A DNA stretch of 26,242 nucleotides from NCBI GenBank assembly GCA_038211505.1, contig JBBQVO010000028.1:1-26242 (forward strand), in the 5' to 3' direction. This document shows positions 1 through 7,979 of this stretch, in pieces. A program made the position numbers and the translations under genes. Numbering within the stretch: position 1 is the first letter of the stretch; each line of letters begins with the position of its first letter. The DNA is from JBBQVO01 sp038211505. GTDB taxonomy: Bacteria; Chloroflexota; Dehalococcoidia; DSTF01; JACRBR01. A model generated the notes under the pieces. It ran no database searches. It was not told the DNA's origin and saw only the letters and a list, made by a program, of their open reading frames with translations.

Positions 1-2078
1 GCGATCTCCGGTGCGTATCGCACCGGCGCTTGCGACAGCTCATCGAGCGCGCGCACGTCATCGGCCGATCGCGGCAAGCGTTCGAGCAGCGCGAGCAATG
101 CGTCGTTGGAGCACACCTCCCACAATTTCACGCCGTCACGCGTCGCCCGACTGCGCCGCCACGATCGCAACCGCTCGTACAACGAGCTGCCCGCCGCGGC
201 GGGATCTTCGTCCGCGGAATCTGACTCATCGGTCGCCGGTGACGGCGCGCCGTGTTCTTCGACATGCGACTGCACCTCGGCGAGGATCTGTGCACCGTAG
301 CGGTTGATCTTCGCCTGTCCCATGCCGTTGACCTGCATGAGCGCGTCCTTCGTCGCCGGACACGCGTCGGCGATCGCGGCGAGCGTCGCGTCGTGGCAGA
401 TCACATACGCGGGCACGCCGTCCGCATCGGCGCGCTGCCGCCGCCACAGCTTCAGGCGTTCGAACAGCGGCCCGCCGCGTGCAGCGCCACCGCCGTCCGC
501 GCCGGCGCTTCTCGTGCGCGCTCCGGCGCGGCCCTGGGGAGGCAGACGTACCGGATTCGGCCGCACGTCGTTGATCACGTCGACGGTGCGGCGTGTGACG
601 TGCAGCGTCTGGCGTTCAGGCTCGACGGCGAGCACGCCGGCGGCGATGAAGCGTCGCAGTAGCCGCCGCACCCACTCAACTCGATGCTGCTTCAGCAGGC
701 CGAACTGCGGCCGCAGCTGCCAGTCGTACTTTCGGACTTGGGTGGTCGCGTCGCCGATCAGGTAGCTCGAGATCGCGCCGGCGCCCGCGGCGAACGGCAG
801 GCCGCGGATGGCGGCCAGCGTCTCACGCGCGATCTCGGCCGAGGCGGCTTCGTCCGGCTCGGCGCCGAGGCGCCCTTCGGCGGCGGCGACGCAGTTGTCG
901 CACTGGCTGCAGCCGCCGAGTTCTTCTGCCTCGTCCTCGAAGTAGGCGAGGATCGAGTCGTGCCGGCAGGCTGACGTCTCTGCGTAGGCGATCATCGATC
1001 GCAGCATGTCGCGGCGTCGCAGCCCCTGCTCCGGCGACGTCTCGCCGTCGGACGCCATGAGGCGGAATCGCAGCGCGATGTCCGGATCGGAGATCATCAG
1101 CAGGCCCGTCGCCGGCTGGCCATCGCGACCGGCGCGGCCGACTTCCTGGTAGTACGCCTCGACCGACTCGGTGAGCGCGTGGTGGATGACGAGGCGGATG
1201 TCGGAACGATCGATGCCCATGCCGAAGGCGTTCGTCGCCGCGACGACGTCGAGCGCGCCGGCCTGAAACTTCTCCTGCACCGCGGTGCGCTCCGGCCCCG
1301 TCATGCCGGCGTGATAGTGATCCGCGCGCCAGCCAACGGAGCGCAGCGCTTCGGCGACGTTCTCCGCGTACCGGCGCGATCCCGTGTAGACGAGCGCGCT
1401 GCCCGCGCCCGTGTTCGGCTTGCCCAACGCGCGCCGCACTTCTTCGGCGATGCGCTTATCCTTCGCCTTCGGGCCGCTCACTTCTTCGACGCTCAGCCGC
1501 AGATTGTGGCGTGCGAACCCGCGCAGCACCTGGTGCGCGTCGGGCATGTGCAGGCGCTCGACGATCTCGCGCCGCACGGCGGGCGTGGCCGTCGCCGTGC
1601 AGGCGAGCAGCCGTTTCGGCCGCAGGCGCTCGATCAGCGTACCGAGCTGCAGGTAGTCGGGGCGGAAGTCGTGGCCCCATTGGCTGATGCAGTGCGCTTC
1701 GTCGATCGCCAGCAGCGAGATCGGCAGCCGCGCGAGCACATCGTCGATGAACCAGTCGGAAGCGAGACGCTCCGGCGCGATGTACAGAAGCTTCACCTCG
1801 CCCGCGAGCGCCATATCGATGCGGCGCCGGTTCTCCGTCGCGTCGACGTTCGAGGCGAGATACGTCGCCGGCACGCCGCGCACGGTGAGCGCCGCGACCT
1901 GATCGGCCATCAGCGCGACGAGCGGCGTGATGACGACGGCGATGCCCTCGAGGTCGACGGCGGGCTGCTGATAACACATCGACTTACCGCCGCCGGTCGG
2001 CGCGACGACGAGCACACGCCCATCGCCGTCGACGAGCGCGTCGATCGCCTCGCGCTGCCAGTCGTAGAGATCGACCAT
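1..2078 (-). CDS. recQ: RecQ-family ATP-dependent DNA helicase with two HRDC domains (3' end outside window)
   Basis: This is a superfamily 2 3'-5' DNA helicase of recombination and fork repair. About 692 codons are visible and no stop is reached at the left edge. In order it shows Walker A (APTGGGKS, about residues 26-33), a DEAH box followed by CISQWGHDFRP (about 126-140), a helicase C domain with QEVGRAGRDG (about 311-320), four zinc-binding cysteines (about 371, 390, 393 and 396), an RQC winged-helix region (about 415-510), and two HRDC domains (about 535-605 and 631 to the edge) joined by an acidic linker. E. coli RecQ has one HRDC and about 609 residues, so this protein is longer; multiple HRDC domains are known from Deinococcus RecQ. 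The ATG at 2078 lies 13 bp after the stop of the metallo-hydrolase gene, which suggests co-transcription. The family call is firm. The full C-terminus cannot be seen. Confidence 0.96.
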   Translation of the reverse strand, partial: MVDLYDWQREAIDALVDGDGRVLVVAPTGGGKSMCYQQPAVDLEGIAVVITPLVALMADQVAALTVRGVPATYLASNVDATENRRRIDMALAGEVKLLYIAPERLASDWFIDDVLARLPISLLAIDEAHCISQWGHDFRPDYLQLGTLIERLRPKRLLACTATATPAVRREIVERLHMPDAHQVLRGFARHNLRLSVEEVSGPKAKDKRIAEEVRRALGKPNTGAGSALVYTGSRRYAENVAEALRSVGWRADHYHAGMTGPERTAVQEKFQAGALDVVAATNAFGMGIDRSDIRLVIHHALTESVEAYYQEVGRAGRDGQPATGLLMISDPDIALRFRLMASDGETSPEQGLRRRDMLRSMIAYAETSACRHDSILAYFEDEAEELGGCSQCDNCVAAAEGRLGAEPDEAASAEIARETLAAIRGLPFAAGAGAISSYLIGDATTQVRKYDWQLRPQFGLLKQHRVEWVRRLLRRFIAAGVLAVEPERQTLHVTRRTVDVINDVRPNPVRLPPQGRAGARTRSAGADGGGAARGGPLFERLKLWRRQRADADGVPAYVICHDATLAAIADACPATKDALMQVNGMGQAKINRYGAQILAEVQSHVEEHGAPSPATDESDSADEDPAAAGSSLYERLRSWRRSRATRDGVKLWEVCSNDALLALLERLPRSADDVRALDELSQAPVRYAPEI

Positions 2079-2091
2079 CGGCGGCCGCGTC

Positions 2092-3003
2092 TCAATGACC
2101 ATCGGGACCGCCATTCGGTTCGACCGGCGTCCAGGCGTTCTTGCCATCGGCAGTCTTCGTCATGCGGCCGAGCCCCGGGAACGGGCAGTGGACCGCGACG
2201 ACGAGCTGCTCCTCGGCGATGGCGCGCGCGACGATCGCTTTCTTCGTTTCCATCGCCTCAAGCGGGTAGACATCGAACGACGACACCCATGGCGCGCGCT
2301 CCAACTGCACCGAGTGTTGGATCATGTCGCCGATGTAGATCGCCTGCTCGCCACCGGACGCCAGGACGACGCTGGCGTGATCGGCCGTGTGCCCGTGCGT
2401 CGGGATGATCGTCACTTCGTCCGTGACGCGCGTTTCGCCATCGATCAGCTGGAGCTGACCCGCCGCTTCGAGCGGCAGCATGTTTTCGGCGAGATAGGTC
2501 GCGCGCGTGCGCTCGTTCGGGTGCGCCGCCGCCTCCCACTCGCCGCGCTGGATGAGGTATCGGGCGCGCGGGAACGTTGGCACGTAGGCGCCGGCCGGGT
2601 CTTTACGCGTGTTCCAGCCGCAGTGGTCGGCGTGGAGATGCGTGTTGATGACGACGTCGACGTCGTTCGGCGTCAGATCGAGAGCCGCCAGCTCATCGAG
2701 CAGCGTCGTGCCGCCGGGACGTTCCGTCTGGCCGAGCGGGCGCTCTTTGTCGCCGACGCCTGTTTCGACGAGGATCGTCTTGCCCTGCGACTGCAGGAGC
2801 AGCGAGTTCAGGCCGAGCGCCATCTGATGCTTTGCGTTGAGCGGGACGCCGAGGCGCTCCCAGAGGAGCCGCGGAACGATGCCGAACACCGCGCCGGCAT
2901 CCTGAAAATAGAGGCCGTCCGAGAGGACGCGCAGATGCAGATTGCCGAGGCGATGATGAGCGGGCATGCGACCTCGATCGAAATAGAACCTTTGTGCGAT
3001 CAC
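2092..3003 (-). CDS. Metallo-beta-lactamase-fold hydrolase (lactonase-like)
   Basis: This is a soluble hydrolase of the metallo-beta-lactamase superfamily, about 303 residues. The dinuclear metal signature THLHADH lies at about residues 121-127, a second histidine cluster (HGHTADH) at about 203-209, a GDM aspartate at about 225-227, and a late histidine in VAVHCPF near 272. The layout resembles N-acyl-homoserine lactonase-like and related cytosolic hydrolases, but the substrate cannot be read from sequence. I chose the GTG at 3003 because an AGGAG lies 6 bases upstream. A longer frame with TTG at 3030 has no comparable ribosome site, and an internal ATG at about residue 13 is also possible. 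It is the first gene of a minus-strand pair with recQ, 13 bp apart. No functional link to RecQ is evident, and the pairing may simply be transcriptional. Confidence 0.9.
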   Translation of the reverse strand: MIAQRFYFDRGRMPAHHRLGNLHLRVLSDGLYFQDAGAVFGIVPRLLWERLGVPLNAKHQMALGLNSLLLQSQGKTILVETGVGDKERPLGQTERPGGTTLLDELAALDLTPNDVDVVINTHLHADHCGWNTRKDPAGAYVPTFPRARYLIQRGEWEAAAHPNERTRATYLAENMLPLEAAGQLQLIDGETRVTDEVTIIPTHGHTADHASVVLASGGEQAIYIGDMIQHSVQLERAPWVSSFDVYPLEAMETKKAIVARAIAEEQLVVAVHCPFPGLGRMTKTADGKNAWTPVEPNGGPDGH

Positions 3004-3203
3004 GATACTCTCCTGTTGGCGCGCGGTCAACCGGCGCGTGAGTGTTGACGACTGGATTTGCGCGACATCGAGAAGGATCTGTCGCTGCGATCGGGCGCGT
3101 GTTCTATTGGCCGGCGGCGCTCGTTTCGTTGAGTTTCGTCAATCCGCATGCGCGTCCGGCTCGCGGTCGCGTATCGTTCGCATCAATAGCGACAGGAGTT
3201 GAC

Positions 3204-3695
3204 ATGCAAGCGACCGCCGCCATTGAAACGCACGAAACGCCCGAAACGCCCGGGGACTCGCCGCGGGGCATGCAAGAGCGCGTCTCCGACGTCGTCACCG
3301 GCTTCTGCGGCGACATTCGCTTCGTCTATGTGCACATCATCGCGTTCGCGGTGTGGATTGCGACGAAGGGATTCGGCAACGATGCGTTCCCGTTCAACTT
3401 TCTGACGATGGCGGTGAGCCTCGAAGCGATCTTCCTCTCGACGTTCATCCTGATCTCGCAGAACCGGCAGCAGGCCGTCGCCGAAGCGCAGAACAAGATG
3501 GTGCAGGATGCGTTGCTCAAGATGCTGCACGACGTCGTCAGCGACGAGAAGCTCGATCTGTTGAACGAGAAGATGATCAGCGAGCTGTTGAACCGCATCG
3601 ACGTCGAACGGATCGCGCCGATCGGCGAGCACGTCGCCGCGATCTCGGAGTGCGTCAAGCGCATCGAATCGCGGCTGCCGGCTGAGGGGAATTAA
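3204..3695 (+). CDS. DUF1003 family small membrane protein
   Basis: The protein has about 163 residues. A hydrophilic N-terminus is followed by two membrane segments (about residues 38-58 and 66-86) and a charged helical C-terminal tail likely to form a coiled coil. The region around FPFNFLTMAVSLEAIFLSTF followed by ISQNRQ is the hallmark of DUF1003. This family of inner-membrane proteins has no assigned reaction. The ATG at 3204 is preceded by AGGAG at 3194-3198 with a 5-base spacer. The frame is open upstream to 3042, but those residues lack family similarity. It is divergent from the hydrolase gene (start 3003) across 200 bp in which I found no convincing promoter. The stop codon abuts an 8-nt periodic repeat. 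Confidence 0.9.
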   Translation: MQATAAIETHETPETPGDSPRGMQERVSDVVTGFCGDIRFVYVHIIAFAVWIATKGFGNDAFPFNFLTMAVSLEAIFLSTFILISQNRQQAVAEAQNKMVQDALLKMLHDVVSDEKLDLLNEKMISELLNRIDVERIAPIGEHVAAISECVKRIESRLPAEGN

Positions 3696-3696
3696 C

Positions 3697-3720
3697 CACA
3701 GAGACACAGGGGCACAGAGG
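3697..3720 (+). repeat. Three tandem 8-nt units of CACAG(A/G)G(A/G) type
   Basis: Immediately after the DUF1003 stop codon the sequence reads CACAGAGA, CACAGGGG, CACAGAGG: three successive 8-base units with one or two changes each. Similar strings occur as dispersed intergenic repeats in unrelated bacterial genomes as far as I recall, but I could not check copy number. It has no start codon, hairpin or T-tract that would suggest a gene or terminator. Confidence 0.6.
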
Positions 3721-3832
3721 TTGGTTGGGATCGTGTCAGGCACTTTCGCGACTTGCAACGGTGTTCCTAGCGCGGCTCAAAGGGTCGAAGGGTGTGACGG
3801 AATGAGCATTGAGCGGCGCGACGTCGAAGGTA
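3721..3832. other. Non-coding stretch inside the 3696-4051 gap
   Basis: The 356-bp gap between the DUF1003 and glycosyltransferase genes holds the 8-nt periodic repeat (3697-3720), this featureless stretch, a REP-like hairpin (3833-3863) and a structured leader (3963-4045). I see no codon pattern, terminator or good promoter in 3721-3832. The packing of repeats suggests a site that accumulates small mobile sequences. Confidence 0.4.
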
Positions 3833-3863
3833 ACCCGCGCGGGCTGGAAAGCCCGCGCTACAG
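3833..3863 (-). repeat. REP-like hairpin with GTAG signature, solo copy
   Basis: This 31-nt unit matches the one at 8346-8376 at 30 of 31 positions when reverse-complemented. It folds as a perfect 9-bp stem (3837-3845 with 3850-3858) around a GGAA loop. On the minus strand it begins with GTAG (3861-3858) just before the stem. A 5' GTAG next to an imperfect palindrome is the known signature of REP sequences mobilised by RAYT (TnpA-REP) transposases, and such a transposase gene lies at 8409-8995. Confidence 0.8.
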
Positions 3864-3962
3864 GTGATTACCTTCAGAGTCCTGTTCGTGAGTCGGCGGC
3901 GTCGCTCCGCGCTGATGGTGACTCAAGCGGAAGCGCACGACGTCTTTCAGTCGGTGAATCTT

Positions 3963-4045
3963 CCAAGGCATATTGGGGAAGGGCCTGAGGTGCTAGCCCC
4001 TGCGTGGCTTCCGATACCACACGGAACGCCAACTGCCGCAGGGAG
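3963..4045 (+). promoter_or_regulatory. Structured leader over the glycosyltransferase ribosome-binding site
   Basis: Just before the start at 4052 a 7-bp helix can form between 3998-4004 (CCCTGCG) and 4037-4043 (CGCAGGG). It encloses GGC/GCC and TTCCG/CGGAA helices (4006-4013 with 4022-4030). The 3' strand of the outer helix covers the first bases of the Shine-Dalgarno GGGAG (4041-4045). Upstream, GGGC at 3981-3984 can pair with GCCC at 3996-3999 instead, which competes for the same cytosines. I do not recognise a described riboswitch class. The pairing is read by eye, and regulation is inferred. Confidence 0.4.
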
Positions 4046-4051
4046 TGCATC

Positions 4052-6583
4052 ATGGCTGTCTGTTCCGTCCATTTCCGTCGCAGATCGTGGTTTGAGCGCA
4101 ACGGCGCGCGGCTGTTGACGCTGGTCGCGTTCGGCGCGCTCGCCGTTCTCGCCGCAGTGTTGCGCTTCTGGCAGCTCGACCTGCGCACGTTCCACGACGA
4201 CGAGAGTCTATATGCGCTCGTCGCGCGACAATTCGCGCGCACGGCGATGTATGAGCACGTGCCGGAACTCCACGGCCCGCTGCATGTGATGCTGACGGCG
4301 GGCGTCTTCCGCGCGTTCGGCGATGGCGATGCCGCGGCGCGGATCATGCCGGCGATCTTCGGCGTCGCGCTGGGGGCGCTGCCGTTCGCGTTTGCGAACA
4401 AGATCGGCCGCCCGGGCGCGATCGCGGCTGCGTTGTTGCTCGCGGTATCGCCCACGATGATCTATTTCAGCCGCTTCGCCGGCCCCGATATCGAGCTGGC
4501 GTTCTTCACGCTGGCGACGGCGATCGCGCTCTGGCGTTACCTCGACTCGGGCGAACGTCCGTGGATCTACGTCATGGCCGCGACACTGGCATTCGCCGTC
4601 ACGTCGTCGGAAATGGCGTTGGCGATCGTGCCGATCTTTGCGGCGTATCTTGCGTATCGGGTCGCCGGCGACTTGTTCGAGCAGGCGGGCGAACCTCGCA
4701 TCGACACCAATGTCCCGAAGACGCATTACGAACGCCTCGGCCTCGCCAACGATGCTCAACCGCGCGAGATCCGTCGCGCCTACAAGGCTGCGATCGAGCG
4801 CACGGAGGTGCGCGCGGAGCGCGAGACGCTGGCCAATTCGTATCACGTGCTGACGGCGCCGGCGCGCCGCGAGGCGTACGATCGCAAGCTGGCTCGCCGC
4901 ACCATCGAGGCATCGAACGAAGCTGACGCCGTGACGGTCGCGGGAGCAGGCACGTACGCGCTCCTGATCGTCACGGCGCCGCTGATCGCGCTGATGTGGC
5001 CGTTCGCCGGCGCTGTGAAGCGGCGCCTGAACCTGCGATCGCTGCCTGTCGCGGCCAATGCGCTCGTCGCAGTCGTGCTGCTGATGCTGCCGTTCTACGG
5101 CCCTCTCGTCGAGAAGCTCTCGTTCGTCGGCGATCGCGGCTTCGACGGACAGCAGACGATCGTCGTGATCGGCGGCTCGAACATTAATCCCGGCGGCGAG
5201 CTGCCGGTGATGCTGGCGACGCTCGGCGTCATCTTCGCGATCACAACGCTGCTCGGGTTCGCGTGGAAATGGCACGCGTGGATCGTCTGCGCCGCCATCT
5301 TCTACGGGATCGCGATCACGTTGTTCACCGGCTTCTTCACGCACAAGGGCGGCGTCTGGACGGGACTCTGGGGCACGCTTGACTACACTTGGCGGCCGGA
5401 GGCTCACCATGCCAACGGCCCGATCTACTACTACGGCATGATGCTCGGCACGTACGAATTCCTGGCGCTCGGTGCGATCGGATGCGGCCTTGTGGCGCTG
5501 ATCGTGTTCAGCGGCTGGCGCAACCGCGTGACCGTCGCGGCGACGTCGCTCGCGCTCGTAGCCGTCGCGTTCATCCCGGGGTGGGCGCCGATCGACGGAC
5601 ATCAGCAACCGCTGATCGCGACGGCGATCGTCGGCGCGGCGATCCTCTCGTTGCGGCTGCCGGATGTGACGAAGTTCCTGGCGTTCTGGTGCGCGGCTGC
5701 GTTCTGCGCGTTCTCGATGATCGGCCGCAAAGATCCGTGGCTGACGGTGCATGTCGCGCTGCCGGCGATCATGCTGTCTGCGAAGATCGTGAACGACGCC
5801 GTCGCCGCGTTCGAGATGCCGCAGATTGCCCTGCCGCAATTCCGTGTGTATGCGCCGCGGCGGCTGGCGCAGGGGCTCGTGGCGGCGGCATTCGCTGCCG
5901 TTGCCGTGTTCACGTTGCGATCAGGCGTGCTCGCCGGCTGGGGGCACGGCGATGTGCCGCAGCTCGCGAACTCGCTGTCGCCACGTGATCACGGCGACAC
6001 GCCGATCGAATTGCTCTCGTCGACGCAGAACGCACCAGACGTGCGTGAGCTGTCGCGCGCCATCGATCGCGCCGCCGCCGCCTCGGGCCGCGGACGCGAC
6101 ATGGCGATCGTGCTCGATTCGTCGTTCGACTTCTCGAAGGGCTGGGGCTGGTACCTGCGCGACTATCCGAATCTCTCGGTCGAAGATCTGCGCAAGCCGT
6201 ATGTCGCGCCGGCGGACGCCATCGTCCTGATGGACAGCCGCAACCGGGCGAACGTCAGCGGCATCGACGCCTCGCTCGCGGTCACGTTCACGAAACGCTG
6301 GGGATTCCCCGATCGGGTCGACGGGCTGTCGCGCGACGATCTTGCTTCACGGCTTGTCAGCGCCGGCAGTTGGTCGAACTGGTACGGATATCTCGCTAAT
6401 CGAGCGAGCATCGGCCAGCCGCCCTACGTCGAAGGTGTGGCCGAGTTCCCGCGCGAACTGAGCGCCTCGATCCGCCTCGCCCGCCAATCCGACGTCCTCA
6501 GCACCAACGTCGGCCCGGTGGCGGCGGTAACGCCAGCGGCGTCTGGGCCTGTCGAACCGCCGGCGATCCCGCCTGGCCAATAG
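4052..6583 (+). CDS. Polytopic membrane glycosyltransferase (TIGR03663/PMT-like) with J-domain-like insert
   Basis: The protein has about 843 residues and many membrane segments. The first is at about 21-38, and the following loop carries FHDDES (48-52), the acidic motif of GT-C enzymes such as PMT and ArnT, which take sugars from polyprenyl-phosphate donors on the outer face of the membrane. Length and loop layout resemble TIGR03663, described mainly from archaea and Chloroflexota. Between the membrane segments ending near 205 and starting near 298 lies a soluble loop. Residues 224-282 of this loop read like a DnaJ domain (HYERLGL, then REIRRAYKAA, then ANSYHVL, then REAYDRKL) but lack the HPD tripeptide. 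About 230 C-terminal residues are soluble and of unknown fold. The ATG at 4052 has GGGAG at 4041-4045, 6 bases away. A GTG at 4004 in the same frame has no ribosome site. The acceptor is unknown. Confidence 0.82.
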   Translation: MAVCSVHFRRRSWFERNGARLLTLVAFGALAVLAAVLRFWQLDLRTFHDDESLYALVARQFARTAMYEHVPELHGPLHVMLTAGVFRAFGDGDAAARIMPAIFGVALGALPFAFANKIGRPGAIAAALLLAVSPTMIYFSRFAGPDIELAFFTLATAIALWRYLDSGERPWIYVMAATLAFAVTSSEMALAIVPIFAAYLAYRVAGDLFEQAGEPRIDTNVPKTHYERLGLANDAQPREIRRAYKAAIERTEVRAERETLANSYHVLTAPARREAYDRKLARRTIEASNEADAVTVAGAGTYALLIVTAPLIALMWPFAGAVKRRLNLRSLPVAANALVAVVLLMLPFYGPLVEKLSFVGDRGFDGQQTIVVIGGSNINPGGELPVMLATLGVIFAITTLLGFAWKWHAWIVCAAIFYGIAITLFTGFFTHKGGVWTGLWGTLDYTWRPEAHHANGPIYYYGMMLGTYEFLALGAIGCGLVALIVFSGWRNRVTVAATSLALVAVAFIPGWAPIDGHQQPLIATAIVGAAILSLRLPDVTKFLAFWCAAAFCAFSMIGRKDPWLTVHVALPAIMLSAKIVNDAVAAFEMPQIALPQFRVYAPRRLAQGLVAAAFAAVAVFTLRSGVLAGWGHGDVPQLANSLSPRDHGDTPIELLSSTQNAPDVRELSRAIDRAAAASGRGRDMAIVLDSSFDFSKGWGWYLRDYPNLSVEDLRKPYVAPADAIVLMDSRNRANVSGIDASLAVTFTKRWGFPDRVDGLSRDDLASRLVSAGSWSNWYGYLANRASIGQPPYVEGVAEFPRELSASIRLARQSDVLSTNVGPVAAVTPAASGPVEPPAIPPGQ

Positions 6584-6584
6584 C

Positions 6585-6600
6585 CGCGGTGTCCACCGCG
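6585..6600. repeat. Short perfect inverted repeat after the glycosyltransferase stop
   Basis: CGCGGTG at 6585-6591 and CACCGCG at 6594-6600 are exact reverse complements, two bases after the stop codon. There is no T-tract on either strand, so it is not a standard intrinsic terminator. It may stabilise the 3' end of the message between two convergent genes, or be chance in GC-rich DNA. Confidence 0.3.
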
Positions 6601-6669
6601 CGGTTGCGCGCCGCGAACGCCCCCCGGATCCCCCCGACTTGGTCGTACTCTTCGTGGTTGAGCCCGACG

Positions 6670-7836
6670 TTACGCGGCTGCTTCGGCGCATTTGCGGGCG
6701 ACTTCGGCGAGTGTGGCGGTGCGGCCGTAGCCGATGAGATCCATGCCGAGCTTGTTCAGCGTCAGGCCGAAGGCCATGCCGATCTCTGGATCGCAGAAGC
6801 CGATCGACCCGCCGAAGCCGGCGTGGCCGAACGCGGTCTTGCGCGGGCCCTGCGGCCAGCCCTCAGCGCCGCCGGTCATGAAGCCGAGCGACCAGCCGAC
6901 GGGCACGATGATCACTTTGTCGGCGCGATACGTCAGCTGCTCGGACATCGTGCGCACGCGCTGCTCACTCATCAGCCGCACGCCGTCCAGCTCGCCGTAG
7001 TTTCCGAGGCAGGCGTAGAGCCGCGACAGGCCGCGCGCGCCCATGACGCCGTTGGCGGCGGGGATCTCCGCCTGGTGGCCTTCGGGCGTGTCGATCACGT
7101 CGTTGAGTTTGCCGTCGCTCGGACCGAGCGCTCGTGACGTTAGTGATTCGGTGCCCATCATCGCCTGCATCTGCGCGCGCATCGCTTCAGGGATCACCGG
7201 TTCGACGAGCTTGGCGATCTTCGGCTCGACGCTTGCGGGTGCACCGATGTAGAGATCGTCGATGCCGAGTGGCTTCGCGACTTCGTCGGCGAAGAACGCG
7301 CCGATGCTGCGGCCGTCGATGCGGCGCACGAGTTCGCCCGTGAGCCAGCCGAAGGTCAGCGCGTGGTAGCCGGTCTCAGTCCCCGGTTCCCAGATCGGCG
7401 CCGTGCGCTCGATGGCGCGGATCACCGCGTCCCAATCGAGCAGATCATGTGACGAGAGATCAGACGGCACGGCGGCGAGTCCGGCCTGGTGCGTGAGAAT
7501 GTGGCGGACGGTGATCATCTCTTTGCCGTTCTGCGCAAACTCCGGCCAGTATTTCGAGACGAGCGCGTCGTAGTCGATCAGTCCGCGGTCGGCGAGCATG
7601 TGCACGCAGGTCGCCGCGAGGCCCTTCGTCGTCGAGAAGCTGACGGCCATCGTGTCGCGCTCCCACGCGCGCCCCGTCTCGACATCGGCGACGCCGTCCC
7701 AGAGATTGGCGACGATGCGGCCGCGATGATAGATCGCTGCGGACGCGCCGGCGTGCTCGCCCTTCGAGAACTGCTGCTCGAACAGCTCGCGCACCGGCTC
7801 AAACCCTGCCTCGACCGTCCCTTGCACGACGCCCAT
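6670..7836 (-). CDS. Serine hydrolase, beta-lactamase/esterase class C fold
   Basis: The protein has about 388 residues with the penicillin-binding-protein/class C beta-lactamase fold, as in EstB-type esterases and D-aminopeptidases. The nucleophile motif SxxK is S68-T-T-K71, the general-base motif YxA/N is Y156-H-A, and a late GHAGFGG supplies the third (HxG) motif. There is no signal peptide from the chosen start, which argues against periplasmic beta-lactamase and for an intracellular esterase-type role; the substrate is unknown. The ATG at 7836 follows GGAGG with a 4-base spacer. The frame stays open upstream to 7980 but that stretch overlaps the divergent trp promoter. It converges with the glycosyltransferase gene (86 bp apart) and diverges from the T-box-controlled operon. 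Confidence 0.92.
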   Translation of the reverse strand: MGVVQGTVEAGFEPVRELFEQQFSKGEHAGASAAIYHRGRIVANLWDGVADVETGRAWERDTMAVSFSTTKGLAATCVHMLADRGLIDYDALVSKYWPEFAQNGKEMITVRHILTHQAGLAAVPSDLSSHDLLDWDAVIRAIERTAPIWEPGTETGYHALTFGWLTGELVRRIDGRSIGAFFADEVAKPLGIDDLYIGAPASVEPKIAKLVEPVIPEAMRAQMQAMMGTESLTSRALGPSDGKLNDVIDTPEGHQAEIPAANGVMGARGLSRLYACLGNYGELDGVRLMSEQRVRTMSEQLTYRADKVIIVPVGWSLGFMTGGAEGWPQGPRKTAFGHAGFGGSIGFCDPEIGMAFGLTLNKLGMDLIGYGRTATLAEVARKCAEAAA

Positions 7837-7942
7837 GGTGCCTCCGCTCTTTGTGGTTGCCGGCGATTGTCTCACAGACATTTTCACGGACGCGTGGACT
7901 GCGCGGAAGCATGCACCGTTGTTGACGTATAGTCCGCCTCGC

Positions 7943-7972
7943 TTGACAGGTTCTTCGAGACGCCGATAGACT
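7943..7972 (+). promoter_or_regulatory. Sigma70-type promoter for the T-box leader and trp operon
   Basis: A perfect TTGACA (7943-7948) is followed by an 18-base spacer and TAGACT (7967-7972), a 4/6 match to TATAAT. Transcription would start near 7979-7980, just ahead of the first T-box helix (7991). Position relative to the leader supports the assignment. Confidence 0.6.
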
Positions 7973-7979
7973 TCGCGCA

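Noticed and set aside
1179..2408. Long plus-strand frame of 409 codons
   Set aside because: It is antisense to recQ and the hydrolase gene, is Arg/His/Asp-rich without family motifs, and mirrors their codon structure; the minus strand encodes clear helicase motifs.
2095..3048. Plus-strand frame of 317 codons opposite the metallo-hydrolase
   Set aside because: It is a GC-driven shadow frame with no recognisable domain, while the opposite strand carries the HxHxDH metal motif.
3042..3203. N-terminal extension of the DUF1003 protein
   Set aside because: No ribosome site at 3042, no family similarity, and a well-placed AGGAG exists before 3204.
3963..4045. Known riboswitch classes (TPP, cobalamin, guanidine) for the structured leader
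   Set aside because: Conserved core sequences of these classes are missing; only generic GC helices are seen.
4208..5839. Minus-strand frame of 543 codons inside the glycosyltransferase gene
   Set aside because: Extremely Arg/Asp/His/Gln-rich with no hydrophobic core; the plus strand has regular membrane segments and a conserved acidic motif.
6585..6600. Terminator after the glycosyltransferase gene
   Set aside because: The inverted repeat is perfect but has a two-base loop and no T-run on either strand.
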